Assembly (NCBI RefSeq): GCF_003850345.1
Contig: NZ_CP027707.1
Span: 992,001 to 1,056,000, forward strand
Length of the DNA: 64,000 nucleotides
Origin: Pseudomonas chlororaphis subsp. piscium
Lineage (GTDB): Bacteria > Pseudomonadota > Gammaproteobacteria > Pseudomonadales > Pseudomonadaceae
Direction: 5' to 3'
Shown here piece by piece: positions 55,151-64,000 of this stretch; the first letter of the stretch is position 1; every line of letters begins with the position of its first letter. Under the pieces are notes generated by a model. It had not been told where the DNA came from and did not search any database. It saw nothing but the letters and a program-made list of their open reading frames with translations. The translations under genes and the position numbers were made by a program.

Positions 55151-56260
55151 ATTAAACCGCTTTTCGCCAAAGGCCCCTCATTGGGCGTACGCCTGTTGGT
55201 GCTGGTCGTGCTATCGGTCGCGCTGATGGTGGTCGATGCCCGCTTCACACTGCTCAAGCCAGTGCGTAGCCAAATGTCGCTGGTGCTGATGCAGTCCTAC
55301 TGGATCACCGACCTGCCGCAACGGCTATGGCAGGGTGTGGCCAGTCAGTTTGGCAGCCGCACCGAGCTGGTCGCCGAAAACGAAAAACTCAAGACCGAAA
55401 ACCTGTTGCTCCAGGGCCGCATGCAAAAGCTCGCCGCCTTGACCGAGCAGAACGTTCGCCTGCGCGAGTTGCTCAACTCCTCCGCGTTGGTCAACGAGAA
55501 GGTCGAAGTGGCCGAGCTGATCGGCATGGACCCCAACCCCTTCACCCATCGCATCATCATCAACAAGGGTGAGCGCGACGGCGTGGTGCTCGGGCAGCCA
55601 GTGCTCGACGCCCGCGGCCTGATGGGGCAGGTGGTCGAGCTGATGCCTTACACCTCCCGCGTGCTGCTGCTTACCGACACCACCCACAGCATTCCTGTCC
55701 AGGTGAACCGCAACGGTCTGCGGGCGATTGCCAGCGGCACCGGCAACCCGGAGCGCCTTGAGCTGCGTCATGTGGCCGACACCGCGGACATCAAGGAAGG
55801 CGACCTGCTGGTCAGCTCCGGCCTGGGCCAGCGTTTCCCGGCGGGTTACCCGGTGGCGACGGTCAAGGAAGTGATCCATGACTCCGGCCAGCCATTTGCC
55901 ATAGTGCGTGCCGTGCCGACGGCGGCCTTGAACCGCAGCCGTTACCTGTTGCTGGTGTTCAGCGATAACCGCACCGCCGAAGAGCGTGCCAACGACGCTG
56001 CCCAGGCTCAGGAAGCGCAGGACCAGCAGGGCGGTGCTGTCACGCCAGTGGTTCCGGCGACCGTGCCCAAGCCTGTCGTGCCCGCGACGCCGGCCACCGC
56101 GACCGCTCCTGCCACACCGGCAGCAGCCCCCGCCACGCCAGCCGCCACCGCGCCGGTCAAACCCGTGGCCCATCCGGCTCCGGTCAAGCCAGCCGCCACC
56201 AGACCCGCCGCGCCCAAGCCGCCTGCAGCGGCCCCGGCCTCCACGGGAGGAAGAGAATAA
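55151..56260 (+). CDS. mreC: Rod-shape-determining protein MreC (probable ATT start)
   Basis: A 369-aa bitopic periplasmic scaffold of the elongasome. One N-terminal helix (GVRLLVLVVLSVALMVVDAR) is followed by a coiled coil (ELVAENEKLKTENLLLQGRM, about 73-108). Then comes the MreC beta-domain (MDPNPFTHRIIINKGERDGV, LLLTDTTHSIPVQVNRNGLR, DLLVSSGLGQRFPAGYPVAT) and a long Pro/Ala-rich tail (about 290-369). The expected family start IKPLFAKGPSLGVR is reached only with ATT at 55151, which has GGGAGGAG 6 nt upstream. The next usual start, TTG at 55181, has no ribosome site and loses 10 residues. The stop overlaps the mreD ATG. Confidence 0.93.
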   Translation: MKPLFAKGPSLGVRLLVLVVLSVALMVVDARFTLLKPVRSQMSLVLMQSYWITDLPQRLWQGVASQFGSRTELVAENEKLKTENLLLQGRMQKLAALTEQNVRLRELLNSSALVNEKVEVAELIGMDPNPFTHRIIINKGERDGVVLGQPVLDARGLMGQVVELMPYTSRVLLLTDTTHSIPVQVNRNGLRAIASGTGNPERLELRHVADTADIKEGDLLVSSGLGQRFPAGYPVATVKEVIHDSGQPFAIVRAVPTAALNRSRYLLLVFSDNRTAEERANDAAQAQEAQDQQGGAVTPVVPATVPKPVVPATPATATAPATPAAAPATPAATAPVKPVAHPAPVKPAATRPAAPKPPAAAPASTGGRE

Positions 56261-56736
56261 TGTCCCGAAACGGCTGGATGGTCTGGCTGACCTTCGCCAT
56301 CGGCATGCTGCTCAGCGTGTCCCCTTTGCCGCAGTTCATGGAAATCCTGCGCCCGCTCTGGCTGGCCTTGCTGCTGGCGTTTTGGGCCCTGGCCCTGCCG
56401 CATAAGGTCGGCATGGTCACGGCCTGGTGCCTGGGGCTGGCCGAGGATGTGCTGTACGGTACATTGCTGGGGCAGAACGCGCTGATCCTGACCCTGATTA
56501 CCTTCCTGGTGCTGTCGTTGCAACAGCGCCTGCGCATGTTCCCGATGTGGCAGCAAAGCCTGGTGATCCTGGTGATCTTCGGCTTGGCGCAACTGGTTCA
56601 ACTGTGGCTCAGCGCCTTGACCGGCAATCGTCAGCCGACCCTCGCGCTGGTTCTGCCGGCATTGGTCAGTGCCTTGCTCTGGCCTTGGGTCAGCTTCGGT
56701 TTGCGCGGGTTGCGTCGACGTTTCAAAATCAACTGA
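56260..56736 (+). CDS. mreD: Rod-shape-determining protein MreD
   Basis: A 158-aa inner-membrane protein with about five helices ([60 protein letters not shown]). The loop [20 protein letters not shown] is the conserved MreD segment. The ATG overlaps the mreC stop by one base (AATAATG), so the genes are coupled. It partners with MreC in the elongasome. Confidence 0.95.
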   Translation: MSRNGWMVWLTFAIGMLLSVSPLPQFMEILRPLWLALLLAFWALALPHKVGMVTAWCLGLAEDVLYGTLLGQNALILTLITFLVLSLQQRLRMFPMWQQSLVILVIFGLAQLVQLWLSALTGNRQPTLALVLPALVSALLWPWVSFGLRGLRRRFKIN

Positions 56737-56779
56737 TTCGGTCAGGCATTTGCCCGTACCTCGACAGGGAGATGTCTTG

Positions 56780-57379
56780 ATGAAATCGCTTTACCTCGCC
56801 TCAGGCTCGCCGCGTCGACGCGAACTGCTCACGCAGATCGGCGTGCCTTTTACCGCCATCAGCGCGGATATCGACGAAACCCCTCTCCCCGATGAAAGCC
56901 CCGTGGCTTATGTCGAGCGCTTGGCGCGCGACAAGGCGGCGGCCGGGCATTCGCTGATCGGCGATGGCCAGTCCGCGGCCTGTGTCCTGGGTGCCGACAC
57001 CGCGGTGGTCCTCGATGGGCGAATTCTTGGCAAACCCCTGGATCAGGCCGATGCACAGTCGATGCTCATGGCCCTGTCGGATCGCGAACATGAAGTGTTG
57101 ACCGCCATTGCCGTGCTCGATGGCCAGCGCTGCGAGTCGCGGGTGGTACGCAGCCTGGTGCGCTTCCGGGCGATCGGCGATGACGAGGCAGCCCGCTACT
57201 GGGCCAGCGGCGAACCCCGCGACAAGGCTGGCGGCTATGGCATCCAGGGGCTTGCGGCGGTATTCGTGGCAGGGCTCAATGGCAGTTATTCCGCTGTCGT
57301 CGGCTTGCCGGTATGCGAAACCGCAGAACTACTTGGCCATTTCGGCATACCCTGTTGGCAAAACCTTGCAGTGCGCTAA
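56780..57379 (+). CDS. Maf-family nucleotide pyrophosphatase (YhdE type, dTTP/UTP)
   Basis: A 199-aa cytoplasmic house-cleaning enzyme that hydrolyses non-canonical or excess nucleoside triphosphates. Maf motifs are [19 protein letters not shown] (S-R-R), [18 protein letters not shown] (catalytic Asp) and [20 protein letters not shown]. The order mreBCD-maf-rng-yhdP matches the E. coli yhdE location, which favours the dTTP/UTP-specific subgroup over YceF. The ATG at 56780 has AGGGAGA upstream; the open frame before it overlaps mreD and is rejected. It lies 43 bp after mreD, probably in the same operon. Confidence 0.93.
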   Translation: MKSLYLASGSPRRRELLTQIGVPFTAISADIDETPLPDESPVAYVERLARDKAAAGHSLIGDGQSAACVLGADTAVVLDGRILGKPLDQADAQSMLMALSDREHEVLTAIAVLDGQRCESRVVRSLVRFRAIGDDEAARYWASGEPRDKAGGYGIQGLAAVFVAGLNGSYSAVVGLPVCETAELLGHFGIPCWQNLAVR

Positions 57380-57437
57380 GCGCCGTACCTGACTGATGCG
57401 GCCAACCATAGTGAATATGCCTGAACGAGACCCTGCC

Positions 57438-58895
57438 ATGAGTGAAGAGATTCTGATCAACATCACGCCGATGGAGTCGCGCGTGGCGGTGGTCGAAAAC
57501 GGTGTGCTGCAAGAAGTCCATGTCGAGCGTACCCAGCGTCGCGGAATTGTCGGCAATATCTATAAAGGCAAGGTGGTCCGGGTTCTGCCTGGCATGCAGG
57601 CAGCGTTCGTCGATATCGGCCTGGATCGCGCGGCGTTCATTCATGCATCGGAAATCTCCCTGCGCGAAGGGCCGGCGGTGGAAAGCATCGGTGCCCTGGT
57701 CCACGAGGGGCAGAGCCTGGTGGTGCAGGTGACCAAGGACCCGATCGGCTCCAAGGGCGCGCGCCTGACCACCCAGCTGTCGATCCCTTCGCGTTATCTG
57801 GTGTACATGCCGCGTACCGCCCATGTCGGTATCTCGCTGAAGATCGAGGACGAAGCCGAGCGCGAGCGCCTGAAACAGGTGGTCAGCGATTGCGTGGCTC
57901 AGGAAGGCATCAAGGAAGCCGGTGGTTTTATCCTGCGTACCGCCGCCGAGGGCGCGGGCGCCGACGAAATCATGATGGACATCCGTTACCTGCGCCGCCT
58001 GTGGGATCAGATCGGCGCGCAGATCAAGACCATCGGCGCCCCCAGTGTCATTTACGAAGACCTGGGCCTGGCCCTGCGTACGCTGCGTGACCTGGTCAGC
58101 CCGAAGATCGAGAAGATCCGCATCGACTCCCGGGAAACCTTCCAGAAAACCACGCAGTTCGTCGCCGAACTGATGCCGGAAATCGCCGATCGCCTGGAGC
58201 ACTATCCGGGCGAGCGGCCGATCTTCGACCTGTATGGCGTCGAAGACGAAATCCAGAAAGCCCTGGAGCGCAAGGTGCCGCTCAAGTCCGGCGGTTACCT
58301 GGTGGTCGACCCGGCGGAAGCCATGAGCACCATCGACGTCAACACCGGGGCCTTCGTCGGTCACCGCAACCTCGAAGAAACCATCTTCAAGACCAATCTC
58401 GAGGCGGCGACCGCCATTGCCCGCCAGCTGCGCCTGCGCAACCTGGGCGGGATCATCATCATCGACTTCATCGACATGGAAGATGAAGAGCACCAGCGCC
58501 AGGTGCTGCGCACCCTGGAAAAACAGCTGGAGCGCGATCATGCCAAGACCAATATCATCGGCATCACCGAGCTGGGCCTGGTGCAGATGACCCGCAAGCG
58601 TACCCGGGAGAGCCTGGAGCAGGTGCTGTGCGAACCCTGCAGCAGCTGCCAGGGCCGGGGCAAGCTGAAGACCCCGGAAACCATCTGCTACGAAATCTTC
58701 CGGGAAATCCTGCGCGAGGCGCGGGCCTATCAGGCCGAAGGTTATCGGGTCCTGGCGAATCAGAAAGTGGTCGACCGGCTGCTCGACGAAGAGTCGGGCA
58801 ACGTCGCGGAGCTGGAGGCCTTTATCGGCCGGACCATCCGTTTTCAGGTCGAAACCATGTATTCCCAGGAACAATACGACGTGGTGCTGCTCTGA
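57438..58895 (+). CDS. rng: Ribonuclease G
   Basis: A 485-aa endoribonuclease for 16S rRNA 5' maturation and mRNA turnover. The S1 domain (about 37-120) begins GNIYKGKVVRVLPGMQAAFV. DNase-I-like catalytic residues are Asp300 in STIDVNTGAFVGH and Asp343 in IIIIDFIDMEDEEH. The Zn-link cysteines are C401 and C404 in PCSSCQGRGK. Full RNase G length without the long RNase E C-terminus distinguishes it from Rne. The ATG at 57438 gives the family start MSEEILINITPMESR. It is 58 bp downstream of maf. Confidence 0.97.
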   Translation: MSEEILINITPMESRVAVVENGVLQEVHVERTQRRGIVGNIYKGKVVRVLPGMQAAFVDIGLDRAAFIHASEISLREGPAVESIGALVHEGQSLVVQVTKDPIGSKGARLTTQLSIPSRYLVYMPRTAHVGISLKIEDEAERERLKQVVSDCVAQEGIKEAGGFILRTAAEGAGADEIMMDIRYLRRLWDQIGAQIKTIGAPSVIYEDLGLALRTLRDLVSPKIEKIRIDSRETFQKTTQFVAELMPEIADRLEHYPGERPIFDLYGVEDEIQKALERKVPLKSGGYLVVDPAEAMSTIDVNTGAFVGHRNLEETIFKTNLEAATAIARQLRLRNLGGIIIIDFIDMEDEEHQRQVLRTLEKQLERDHAKTNIIGITELGLVQMTRKRTRESLEQVLCEPCSSCQGRGKLKTPETICYEIFREILREARAYQAEGYRVLANQKVVDRLLDEESGNVAELEAFIGRTIRFQVETMYSQEQYDVVLL

Positions 58896-58970
58896 GTCCG
58901 CGTACCCTACATTTACCGGATACAGCTGGCCTCGATTTGTGCATCACTCTTGCCACGGGGGCCAACTGAC

Positions 58971-61900
58971 ATGGAGCGTCTGATGCGCTTTCTCGCTGCT
59001 CTGACCCGCTGGGGGCTGGGGCTTTGTGCGTTGCTGCTGGTGCTGACGGCCTTGTACGTCAGCCTGGGTCGGGAACTGACCCCGCTGGTGGCTGAATATC
59101 GGGCCGAGGTCCAGGCCAAGGCTCAGGAAGCCTTGGGCATGCCGGTGCAGATCGGCCGCCTGGAAGGCAGTTGGAGCGGTTTCTCGCCCGTCCTGTTGGC
59201 TCACGACGTGACAGTCGGCGAGGGCGCCAACGCCTTGCGCCTGGATCAGGTGCGGGTGGCGCCCGATCTGCCAGGCAGCGCCCTGGCGCGCCAACTGCGG
59301 GTCAAGCATCTTGAATTCAGTGGCCTCAACCTGAGCCTGAAGGAAGGCCCGGATGGGCGCTGGGCGCTCGAAGGCCTGCCGGTGCAGGATAACCAGCCTA
59401 TCGACCCCGAGCAGTTGCTCAACCGCATGCAGATGCTCAGCGAACTATCGGTGCTCGACAGCCAGGTGACCCTGCAACCGCTCGATCATCCCGCGATTGC
59501 CTTGACCTACGTCGGCCTCAATCTGCGTGTCGGCCCCAGCCGTCAACGCCTGGATGCGCGCCTGACCCTGCCGGACGGCCAGCCTCTGGCTGTCAGCTTG
59601 CGCACTCGAGTCCGTGCCAGCGCCTGGCGCGAAGGGCAGGCCGACGCCTACCTGAGCCTGCCGCAAAGCGACTGGGCGAAATGGCTGCCGCCGCGTGTGA
59701 CCCAGCAGTGGACGTTCACCGAACTCAAGGCCGGTGGCGAGTTCTGGATCAGCTGGGGCGATGGCCTGCTACGCAGCATGGTGGCGCGTCTGAACGCGCC
59801 GCAGGTCAGCGGGGCCTATGACGAGCGCAAACCGATCACCGTGAAGAACCTGGCGCTCAATGCCTACTTCCAGCGCGACGAGCAGGGCTTCAACGTTATC
59901 TTCGATTCGCTGGCCATGAACCTCGGTGAGACGCGCTGGGAATCACGTCTGCAACTGCAACAGACCGGTACCGTCAACAGCGCCGAAGAACTCTGGCACC
60001 TGCAGGCCGACCGCCTCGACCTGACGCCGCTCACGCCGGTCCTGGATGCCTGGGCGCCGTTGCCGGAAAAGGTCGCGACCATCATCGACAACCTCAAGGT
60101 CACGGGTGCGCTGCGTAACATCCTGTTCGACTTCCGGCCGCAGGTCAGCGGCGATCAGCAACTGAGTTTCGCCGCCAACCTGGAGCAGGTGGGGTTCAAC
60201 GCCTACCACGGCGCGCCAGCGGCCCGTAATGTCAGCGGCAGCATCAGCGGCGACCTGGGGCAGGGCGAACTGCGCATGGACAGCAAGGACTTTGCCTTGC
60301 ACCTGGACCCGATCTTCGCCAAGCCCTGGCAGTACCTCCAGGCCAATGCCCGGTTGACCTGGAAGCTCGATCAGCAAGGCTTCACCCTGATCGCGCCGTA
60401 CCTCAAGGTCCTGGGCGAGGAGGGCAAGATCGCCGGCGACTTCCTGATCCGCCTGCATTTCGACCACACCCAGGAAGACTACATGGACCTGCGAGTCGGT
60501 CTGGTCGATGGTGACGGTCGTTATACCGCCAAGTACCTGCCCGAGGTGCTCAGCCCGGCGCTGGACGAGTGGCTGCGCACGGCAATCCTCAAGGGCGCGG
60601 TGGATGAAGGTTTCTTCCAGTACCAGGGTTCGCTGAACCATGGCGCGGCCGACACCGCGCGCAGTATCAGCCTGTTCTTCAAGGTGCACGATGCCGAGCT
60701 GGCCTTCCAGCCGGGTTGGCCGCACATCAGCAAGGTCACTGGCGATGTGTTCATCGAGGATAGCGGTGTGCGCATTCTGGCCAGCAAGGGCCAGTTGCTC
60801 GACACCCAGGTGAAGGATGTCTACGTCAATATTCCCCATGTGCCCGCGGGGCAAAGCAGCCACATGTTCATCGACGGCGAGTTCGCCGGCGGCCTGGGCG
60901 ATGGCTTGAAGATTCTTCAGGAAGCGCCGATCGGCACGGGCCCGACCTTTGCCGGCTGGCAGGGCGATGGCGACCTGCAGGGCAAGCTGAAGCTGGATAT
61001 CCCGCTGGTCAAGGGCGAAGAACCGAAGGTGCTGGTGGACTTCAAGACCAACAAGGCACGGCTCAAGTTGAGCGAGCCAGAGCTGGAGTTGAGCCAGCTC
61101 AAGGGCGATTTCCGTTTTGACAGCAGCAAGGGCTTGAGCGGCCAGGGCATCAGCGCCCAGGCCTTCGAGCGCCCGGTGACCGCGCAGATCTTTGCCGACG
61201 GCCGTCCCGGCAAGCTCGATACCCGGGTCGTCGCCAAGGGCCAGGTGTCGGTCAATAAACTCACGCAATGGCTGAAATACAACCAGCCGCTGCCGGTTTC
61301 CGGTGATATTCCCTACCAGTTGCAGCTCAACCTCGATGGCGCGGACAGCCAACTGATGGTCAGCTCCAACCTCAAAGGGGTGGCCGTCGACTTGCCCGCG
61401 CCTTTCGGCATGGCGGCCAGCCAGGGGCGTGACAGCGTATTCCGCATGACCTTGCAGGGCGCCGAGCGGCGTTACTGGTTCGATTATGGCGATCTGGCCA
61501 ACTTTACCTTCGCCGCGCCGAGCGGCAATTTTGCCGATGGCCGTGGCGAGTTGTTCCTCGGCGAGGGCGATGCCGTGCTGCCGGGAGGCAAGGGCCTGCG
61601 GGTGCGCGGTGTGCTGTCGGAACTGGATGTGGAGCCGTGGAAGACGCTGGTCGATCGTTATGCCGGGCAAGACGCGGGCGGCAGCGCCAAGCAACTGCTC
61701 AGCGGCGCCGACTTCAGGGTTGGCAAGCTCATTGGTTTCGGCACGACCCTGAACGAGGCTCGTGTGCAGTTGACGCGCAAACCATCCTCTTGGGCCTTGC
61801 AGCTCGACAGTCAGCAGGCCAAGGGCAACGTGGCGATTCCCGATGCCAAGGCCGCGCCGATGGCGATCAATCTGCAGTACGTGCGCCTGCCGGCCGCCGA

Positions 61901-62774
61901 TCCAACGGTGCAGGCCGACGAAAACGCGCCGGACCCACTGGCCTCGGTCGACCCGAAGAAGGTCCCGGCGCTGGATCTCTCGATCAATCAGCTGTACCAG
62001 GGCAACGACCTGATCGGCGCCTGGTCGCTGAAAGTACGCCCGACCGCCAAGGGCATGGCCTTCAACAGCCTCGACCTGGGCCTCAAGGGCATGGTCCTGC
62101 AGGGCGCCGGCGGCTGGGAAGGCGAACCCGGCGCGGCCACCAGCTGGTACAAGGGCCGCCTGGGCGGCAAGAACCTGGCGGACGTGCTCAAGGGCTGGGG
62201 CTTTGCGCCGACCGTGACCAGCGAAGAGTTCCACCTGGATGTGGACGGGCGCTGGCCTGGCTCGCCGGCCTGGGTCGGGCCCAAGCGTTTCTCGGGCAGC
62301 CTGGATGCGACCCTGCGCAAAGGCCAGTTCGTGGAAGTCGAAGGCGGGGCGCAGGCCCTGCGGGTATTCGGCTTGCTGAACTTCAACTCCATCGGCCGGC
62401 GCCTGCGCCTGGACTTCTCCGACCTGTTCGGCAAGGGCCTGAGCTACGACCGGGTCAAGGGGTTGCTGGTGGCCAGCAACGGCGTCTACGTGACCCGCGA
62501 ACCCATCACCCTGACCGGGCCGTCGAGCAACCTGGAACTCAATGGCACCCTGGACCTGGTGGCCGACCAGGTGGATTCGAAGCTGCTGGTGACGCTGCCG
62601 GTGACCAACAACCTGCCGATCGCCGCGCTGATCGTCGGTGCACCGGCGGTCGGCGGGGCGCTGTTTCTGATCGACAAGCTGATCGGTGACCGGGTGTCGC
62701 GTTTCGCCAGCGTCCAGTACAGCGTCAAGGGGCCCTGGAAGGACCCGAAAATCACCTTCGACAAGCCTTTTTGA
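58971..62774 (+). CDS. yhdP: YhdP-family AsmA-like envelope protein
   Basis: A 1267-aa protein with one N-terminal inner-membrane helix (WGLGLCALLLVLTALYVSLG) and a very long periplasmic beta-rich body of the AsmA-like superfamily. Such proteins form grooved bridges carrying phospholipid to the outer membrane; YhdP acts with TamB and YdbH in E. coli. The C-terminal DUF3971/AsmA_2-type region shows LFGKGLSYDRVKGLLVASNG, SSNLELNGTLDLVADQVDSK and PIAALIVGAPAVGGALFLID. I chose the ATG at 58971; a second ATG lies four codons on. Position after rng matches E. coli. Length is normal for the family. Confidence 0.93.
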   Translation: MERLMRFLAALTRWGLGLCALLLVLTALYVSLGRELTPLVAEYRAEVQAKAQEALGMPVQIGRLEGSWSGFSPVLLAHDVTVGEGANALRLDQVRVAPDLPGSALARQLRVKHLEFSGLNLSLKEGPDGRWALEGLPVQDNQPIDPEQLLNRMQMLSELSVLDSQVTLQPLDHPAIALTYVGLNLRVGPSRQRLDARLTLPDGQPLAVSLRTRVRASAWREGQADAYLSLPQSDWAKWLPPRVTQQWTFTELKAGGEFWISWGDGLLRSMVARLNAPQVSGAYDERKPITVKNLALNAYFQRDEQGFNVIFDSLAMNLGETRWESRLQLQQTGTVNSAEELWHLQADRLDLTPLTPVLDAWAPLPEKVATIIDNLKVTGALRNILFDFRPQVSGDQQLSFAANLEQVGFNAYHGAPAARNVSGSISGDLGQGELRMDSKDFALHLDPIFAKPWQYLQANARLTWKLDQQGFTLIAPYLKVLGEEGKIAGDFLIRLHFDHTQEDYMDLRVGLVDGDGRYTAKYLPEVLSPALDEWLRTAILKGAVDEGFFQYQGSLNHGAADTARSISLFFKVHDAELAFQPGWPHISKVTGDVFIEDSGVRILASKGQLLDTQVKDVYVNIPHVPAGQSSHMFIDGEFAGGLGDGLKILQEAPIGTGPTFAGWQGDGDLQGKLKLDIPLVKGEEPKVLVDFKTNKARLKLSEPELELSQLKGDFRFDSSKGLSGQGISAQAFERPVTAQIFADGRPGKLDTRVVAKGQVSVNKLTQWLKYNQPLPVSGDIPYQLQLNLDGADSQLMVSSNLKGVAVDLPAPFGMAASQGRDSVFRMTLQGAERRYWFDYGDLANFTFAAPSGNFADGRGELFLGEGDAVLPGGKGLRVRGVLSELDVEPWKTLVDRYAGQDAGGSAKQLLSGADFRVGKLIGFGTTLNEARVQLTRKPSSWALQLDSQQAKGNVAIPDAKAAPMAINLQYVRLPAADPTVQADENAPDPLASVDPKKVPALDLSINQLYQGNDLIGAWSLKVRPTAKGMAFNSLDLGLKGMVLQGAGGWEGEPGAATSWYKGRLGGKNLADVLKGWGFAPTVTSEEFHLDVDGRWPGSPAWVGPKRFSGSLDATLRKGQFVEVEGGAQALRVFGLLNFNSIGRRLRLDFSDLFGKGLSYDRVKGLLVASNGVYVTREPITLTGPSSNLELNGTLDLVADQVDSKLLVTLPVTNNLPIAALIVGAPAVGGALFLIDKLIGDRVSRFASVQYSVKGPWKDPKITFDKPF

Positions 62775-62832
62775 AAAACCCTGGCCCCGGCCTATGGAGT
62801 AGCATGGCCATATATCCAACCTGGAGTGCGCC

Positions 62833-63672
62833 ATGTCTCTTGCGGTGATTCAGATGGTCAGCCAGAGCGACGTGCTGGCCAATTTGCAGCAGGCGCGAAA
62901 CCTGCTGGAACAGGCTGCTGCCGGCGGTGCGCGACTGGCGGTGTTGCCGGAGAACTTCGCTGCCATGGGACGCCGCGACGCGGCGGCCATCGGCCGTGCC
63001 GAGGCCCGGGGCGAAGGTCCGATCCTGCCCTGGTTGAAACAAGCCGCACGCGACCTCAAGTTATGGATAGTCGCCGGCACCTTGCCGCTGCCTCCGGTGG
63101 AGCAGCCTGAGGCCAAGGCCCGTGCCTGCTCGCTGCTGATCGACGAGCACGGCGAGCAAGTGGCGCGTTATGACAAGCTGCATCTGTTCGACGTGGACGT
63201 GGCCGACAATCGCGGCCGTTACCGGGAGTCGGATGACTATGCTCATGGAGAGCGGGTGGTGGTCGCGGATACGCCGGTGGGCCGGGTTGGCCTGACCGTG
63301 TGCTACGACTTGCGTTTCCCCGAGTTGTACAGCGAATTGCGAGCCGCCGGGGCGGAACTGATCAGCGCTCCTTCGGCGTTCACCGCGGTGACCGGCGCGG
63401 CGCATTGGGACGTATTGATCCGTGCCCGGGCCATCGAGACCCAGTGCTACCTGCTGGCGGCGGCGCAAGGCGGCATTCATCCGGGACCCCGGGAGACCTT
63501 CGGCCATGCGGCCATCGTCGACCCCTGGGGACGGGTGCTGGCGCAACAGGATCAAGGCGAGGCCGTGCTGCTGGCCGAGCGCGACAGCAGCGAACAGGCG
63601 TCCATCCGGGCGCGCATGCCGGTGGCCAGTCACCGGCGCTTTTTCTCGCAAGGCGCGCAGCGACTTGCTTAA
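62833..63672 (+). CDS. Carbon-nitrogen hydrolase (Nit1-like, probable deaminated-glutathione amidase)
   Basis: A 279-aa cytoplasmic nitrilase-superfamily amidase. The catalytic triad is visible: Glu40 in LAVLPENFAAMG, Lys115 in RYDKLHLFDVDV and Cys157 in LTVCYDLRFPELY. The KLHLFDVDV context is typical of Nit1/YbeM-like enzymes that repair deaminated glutathione; that substrate is inferred. The ATG at 62833 gives MSLAVIQMVSQSDVLANL. It sits between yhdP and tldD, 58 bp after yhdP, an arrangement common in gamma-proteobacteria. Confidence 0.92.
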   Translation: MSLAVIQMVSQSDVLANLQQARNLLEQAAAGGARLAVLPENFAAMGRRDAAAIGRAEARGEGPILPWLKQAARDLKLWIVAGTLPLPPVEQPEAKARACSLLIDEHGEQVARYDKLHLFDVDVADNRGRYRESDDYAHGERVVVADTPVGRVGLTVCYDLRFPELYSELRAAGAELISAPSAFTAVTGAAHWDVLIRARAIETQCYLLAAAQGGIHPGPRETFGHAAIVDPWGRVLAQQDQGEAVLLAERDSSEQASIRARMPVASHRRFFSQGAQRLA

Positions 63673-63699
63673 GAACGACGAATTTAAGGCGTAAAGCAT

Positions 63700-64000
63700 A
63701 TGAGCGGGTTGTTATCTTCAGTCAGTGAACACCTTCTGGCGCCCGGCGGCGTGACCCTGGAAAGCCTGCAGGGCGTGCTGGGCGATCTGGCCGGCCCAGG
63801 TATCGATGCCGCCGACCTGTATTTCCAGGGGCAGATTTCCGAGTCCTGGTCGTTGGAAGACGGCATCGTCAAGGAAGGCAGCTTCAATCTGGACCAGGGC
63901 GTTGGCGTGCGGGCGCAGTCGGGTGAGAAAACCGGTTTTGCCTACAGCAATGCCATCACCCTCGAAGCGCTTGGCCTGGCTGCCCGGGCCGCGCGTTCGA
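63700..64000 (+). CDS. tldD: Metalloprotease TldD, 5' end only
   Basis: The first 100 codons of TldD, cut by the window end. TldD is the catalytic zinc subunit of the TldD/TldE protease that trims unfolded peptides and matures peptides such as microcins and PQQ-type substrates. The visible part matches the N-terminal domain: LYFQGQISESWSLEDGIVKE, GVGVRAQSGEKTGFAYSNAI. The HExxxH site would be beyond the edge. The ATG at 63700 has AAGG 10 nt upstream. It is 27 bp after the nitrilase gene. Confidence 0.93.
   Translation, partial: MSGLLSSVSEHLLAPGGVTLESLQGVLGDLAGPGIDAADLYFQGQISESWSLEDGIVKEGSFNLDQGVGVRAQSGEKTGFAYSNAITLEALGLAARAARS

Overview
The window looks like chromosomal DNA of a Pseudomonas of the fluorescens group (chlororaphis/protegens-like). 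The evidence is the gene content and order: fruR//fruBKA, piuBAC, speC, psdR-dpp-opdP, roxSR, gatCBA//mreBCD-maf-rng-yhdP-tldD. The GC-rich coding style fits, as do the many intergenic REP palindromes of the TGTAGGAGCG...CGCTCCTACA and TGTAGCCGCTG...CAGCGGCTACA kinds. I found no prophage, integrase, transposase, CRISPR array, tRNA or rRNA.

Layout. 1-6763: fructose uptake, with divergent FruR/Cra (cut by the window edge), a perfect Cra operator, and fruB-fruK-fruA. 6764-8125: a repeat-rich spacer and one small DUF gene. 8126-10997: a TetR regulator, dehydrogenase and MFS exporter run with two near-identical operators. 11209-12750: a Tat-exported PhoD phosphatase behind a candidate Pho box. 12839-19485: iron-uptake cluster piuB-piuA//piuC-Sel1 with candidate Fur boxes in the divergent gap. 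19662-21052: ornithine decarboxylase speC with an attenuator-like leader. 21480-24932: an OpuC-type osmolyte ABC importer. 25454-27037: prfC. 27517-27777: a small secreted acidic protein.

27897-40047 is a peptide-uptake regulon: dppBCDF, three full DppA-type binding proteins, the porin OpdP, a shrunken DppA remnant and the regulator PsdR. Next come a SIMPL protein, the redox two-component system RoxS/RoxR and an SbmA/YddA-like ABC exporter. At 45362-47260 a small two-gene cassette (a phospholipase C-like hydrolase plus a 63-aa protein) sits behind a canonical LexA/SOS box. 47528-50416 holds an AEC permease, a CMD-family protein, a Ca/Na exchanger-family protein and an RlpA-like lipoprotein.

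50550-64000 is conserved housekeeping: gatCAB (Gln-tRNA amidotransferase) divergent from mreBCD-maf-rng-yhdP-nitrilase-tldD (cell shape, nucleotide house-cleaning, RNA processing, envelope lipid homeostasis, proteolysis). mreC appears to start with ATT.

The most unusual signals are the SOS-controlled hydrolase cassette, the speC leader (promoter, terminator hairpin and 34-codon ORF in about 190 nt), a CGGGACTAG-containing hairpin ahead of two unrelated small genes, the TetR operator pair, REP elements that supply the stop codons of two genes, and the DppA remnant.
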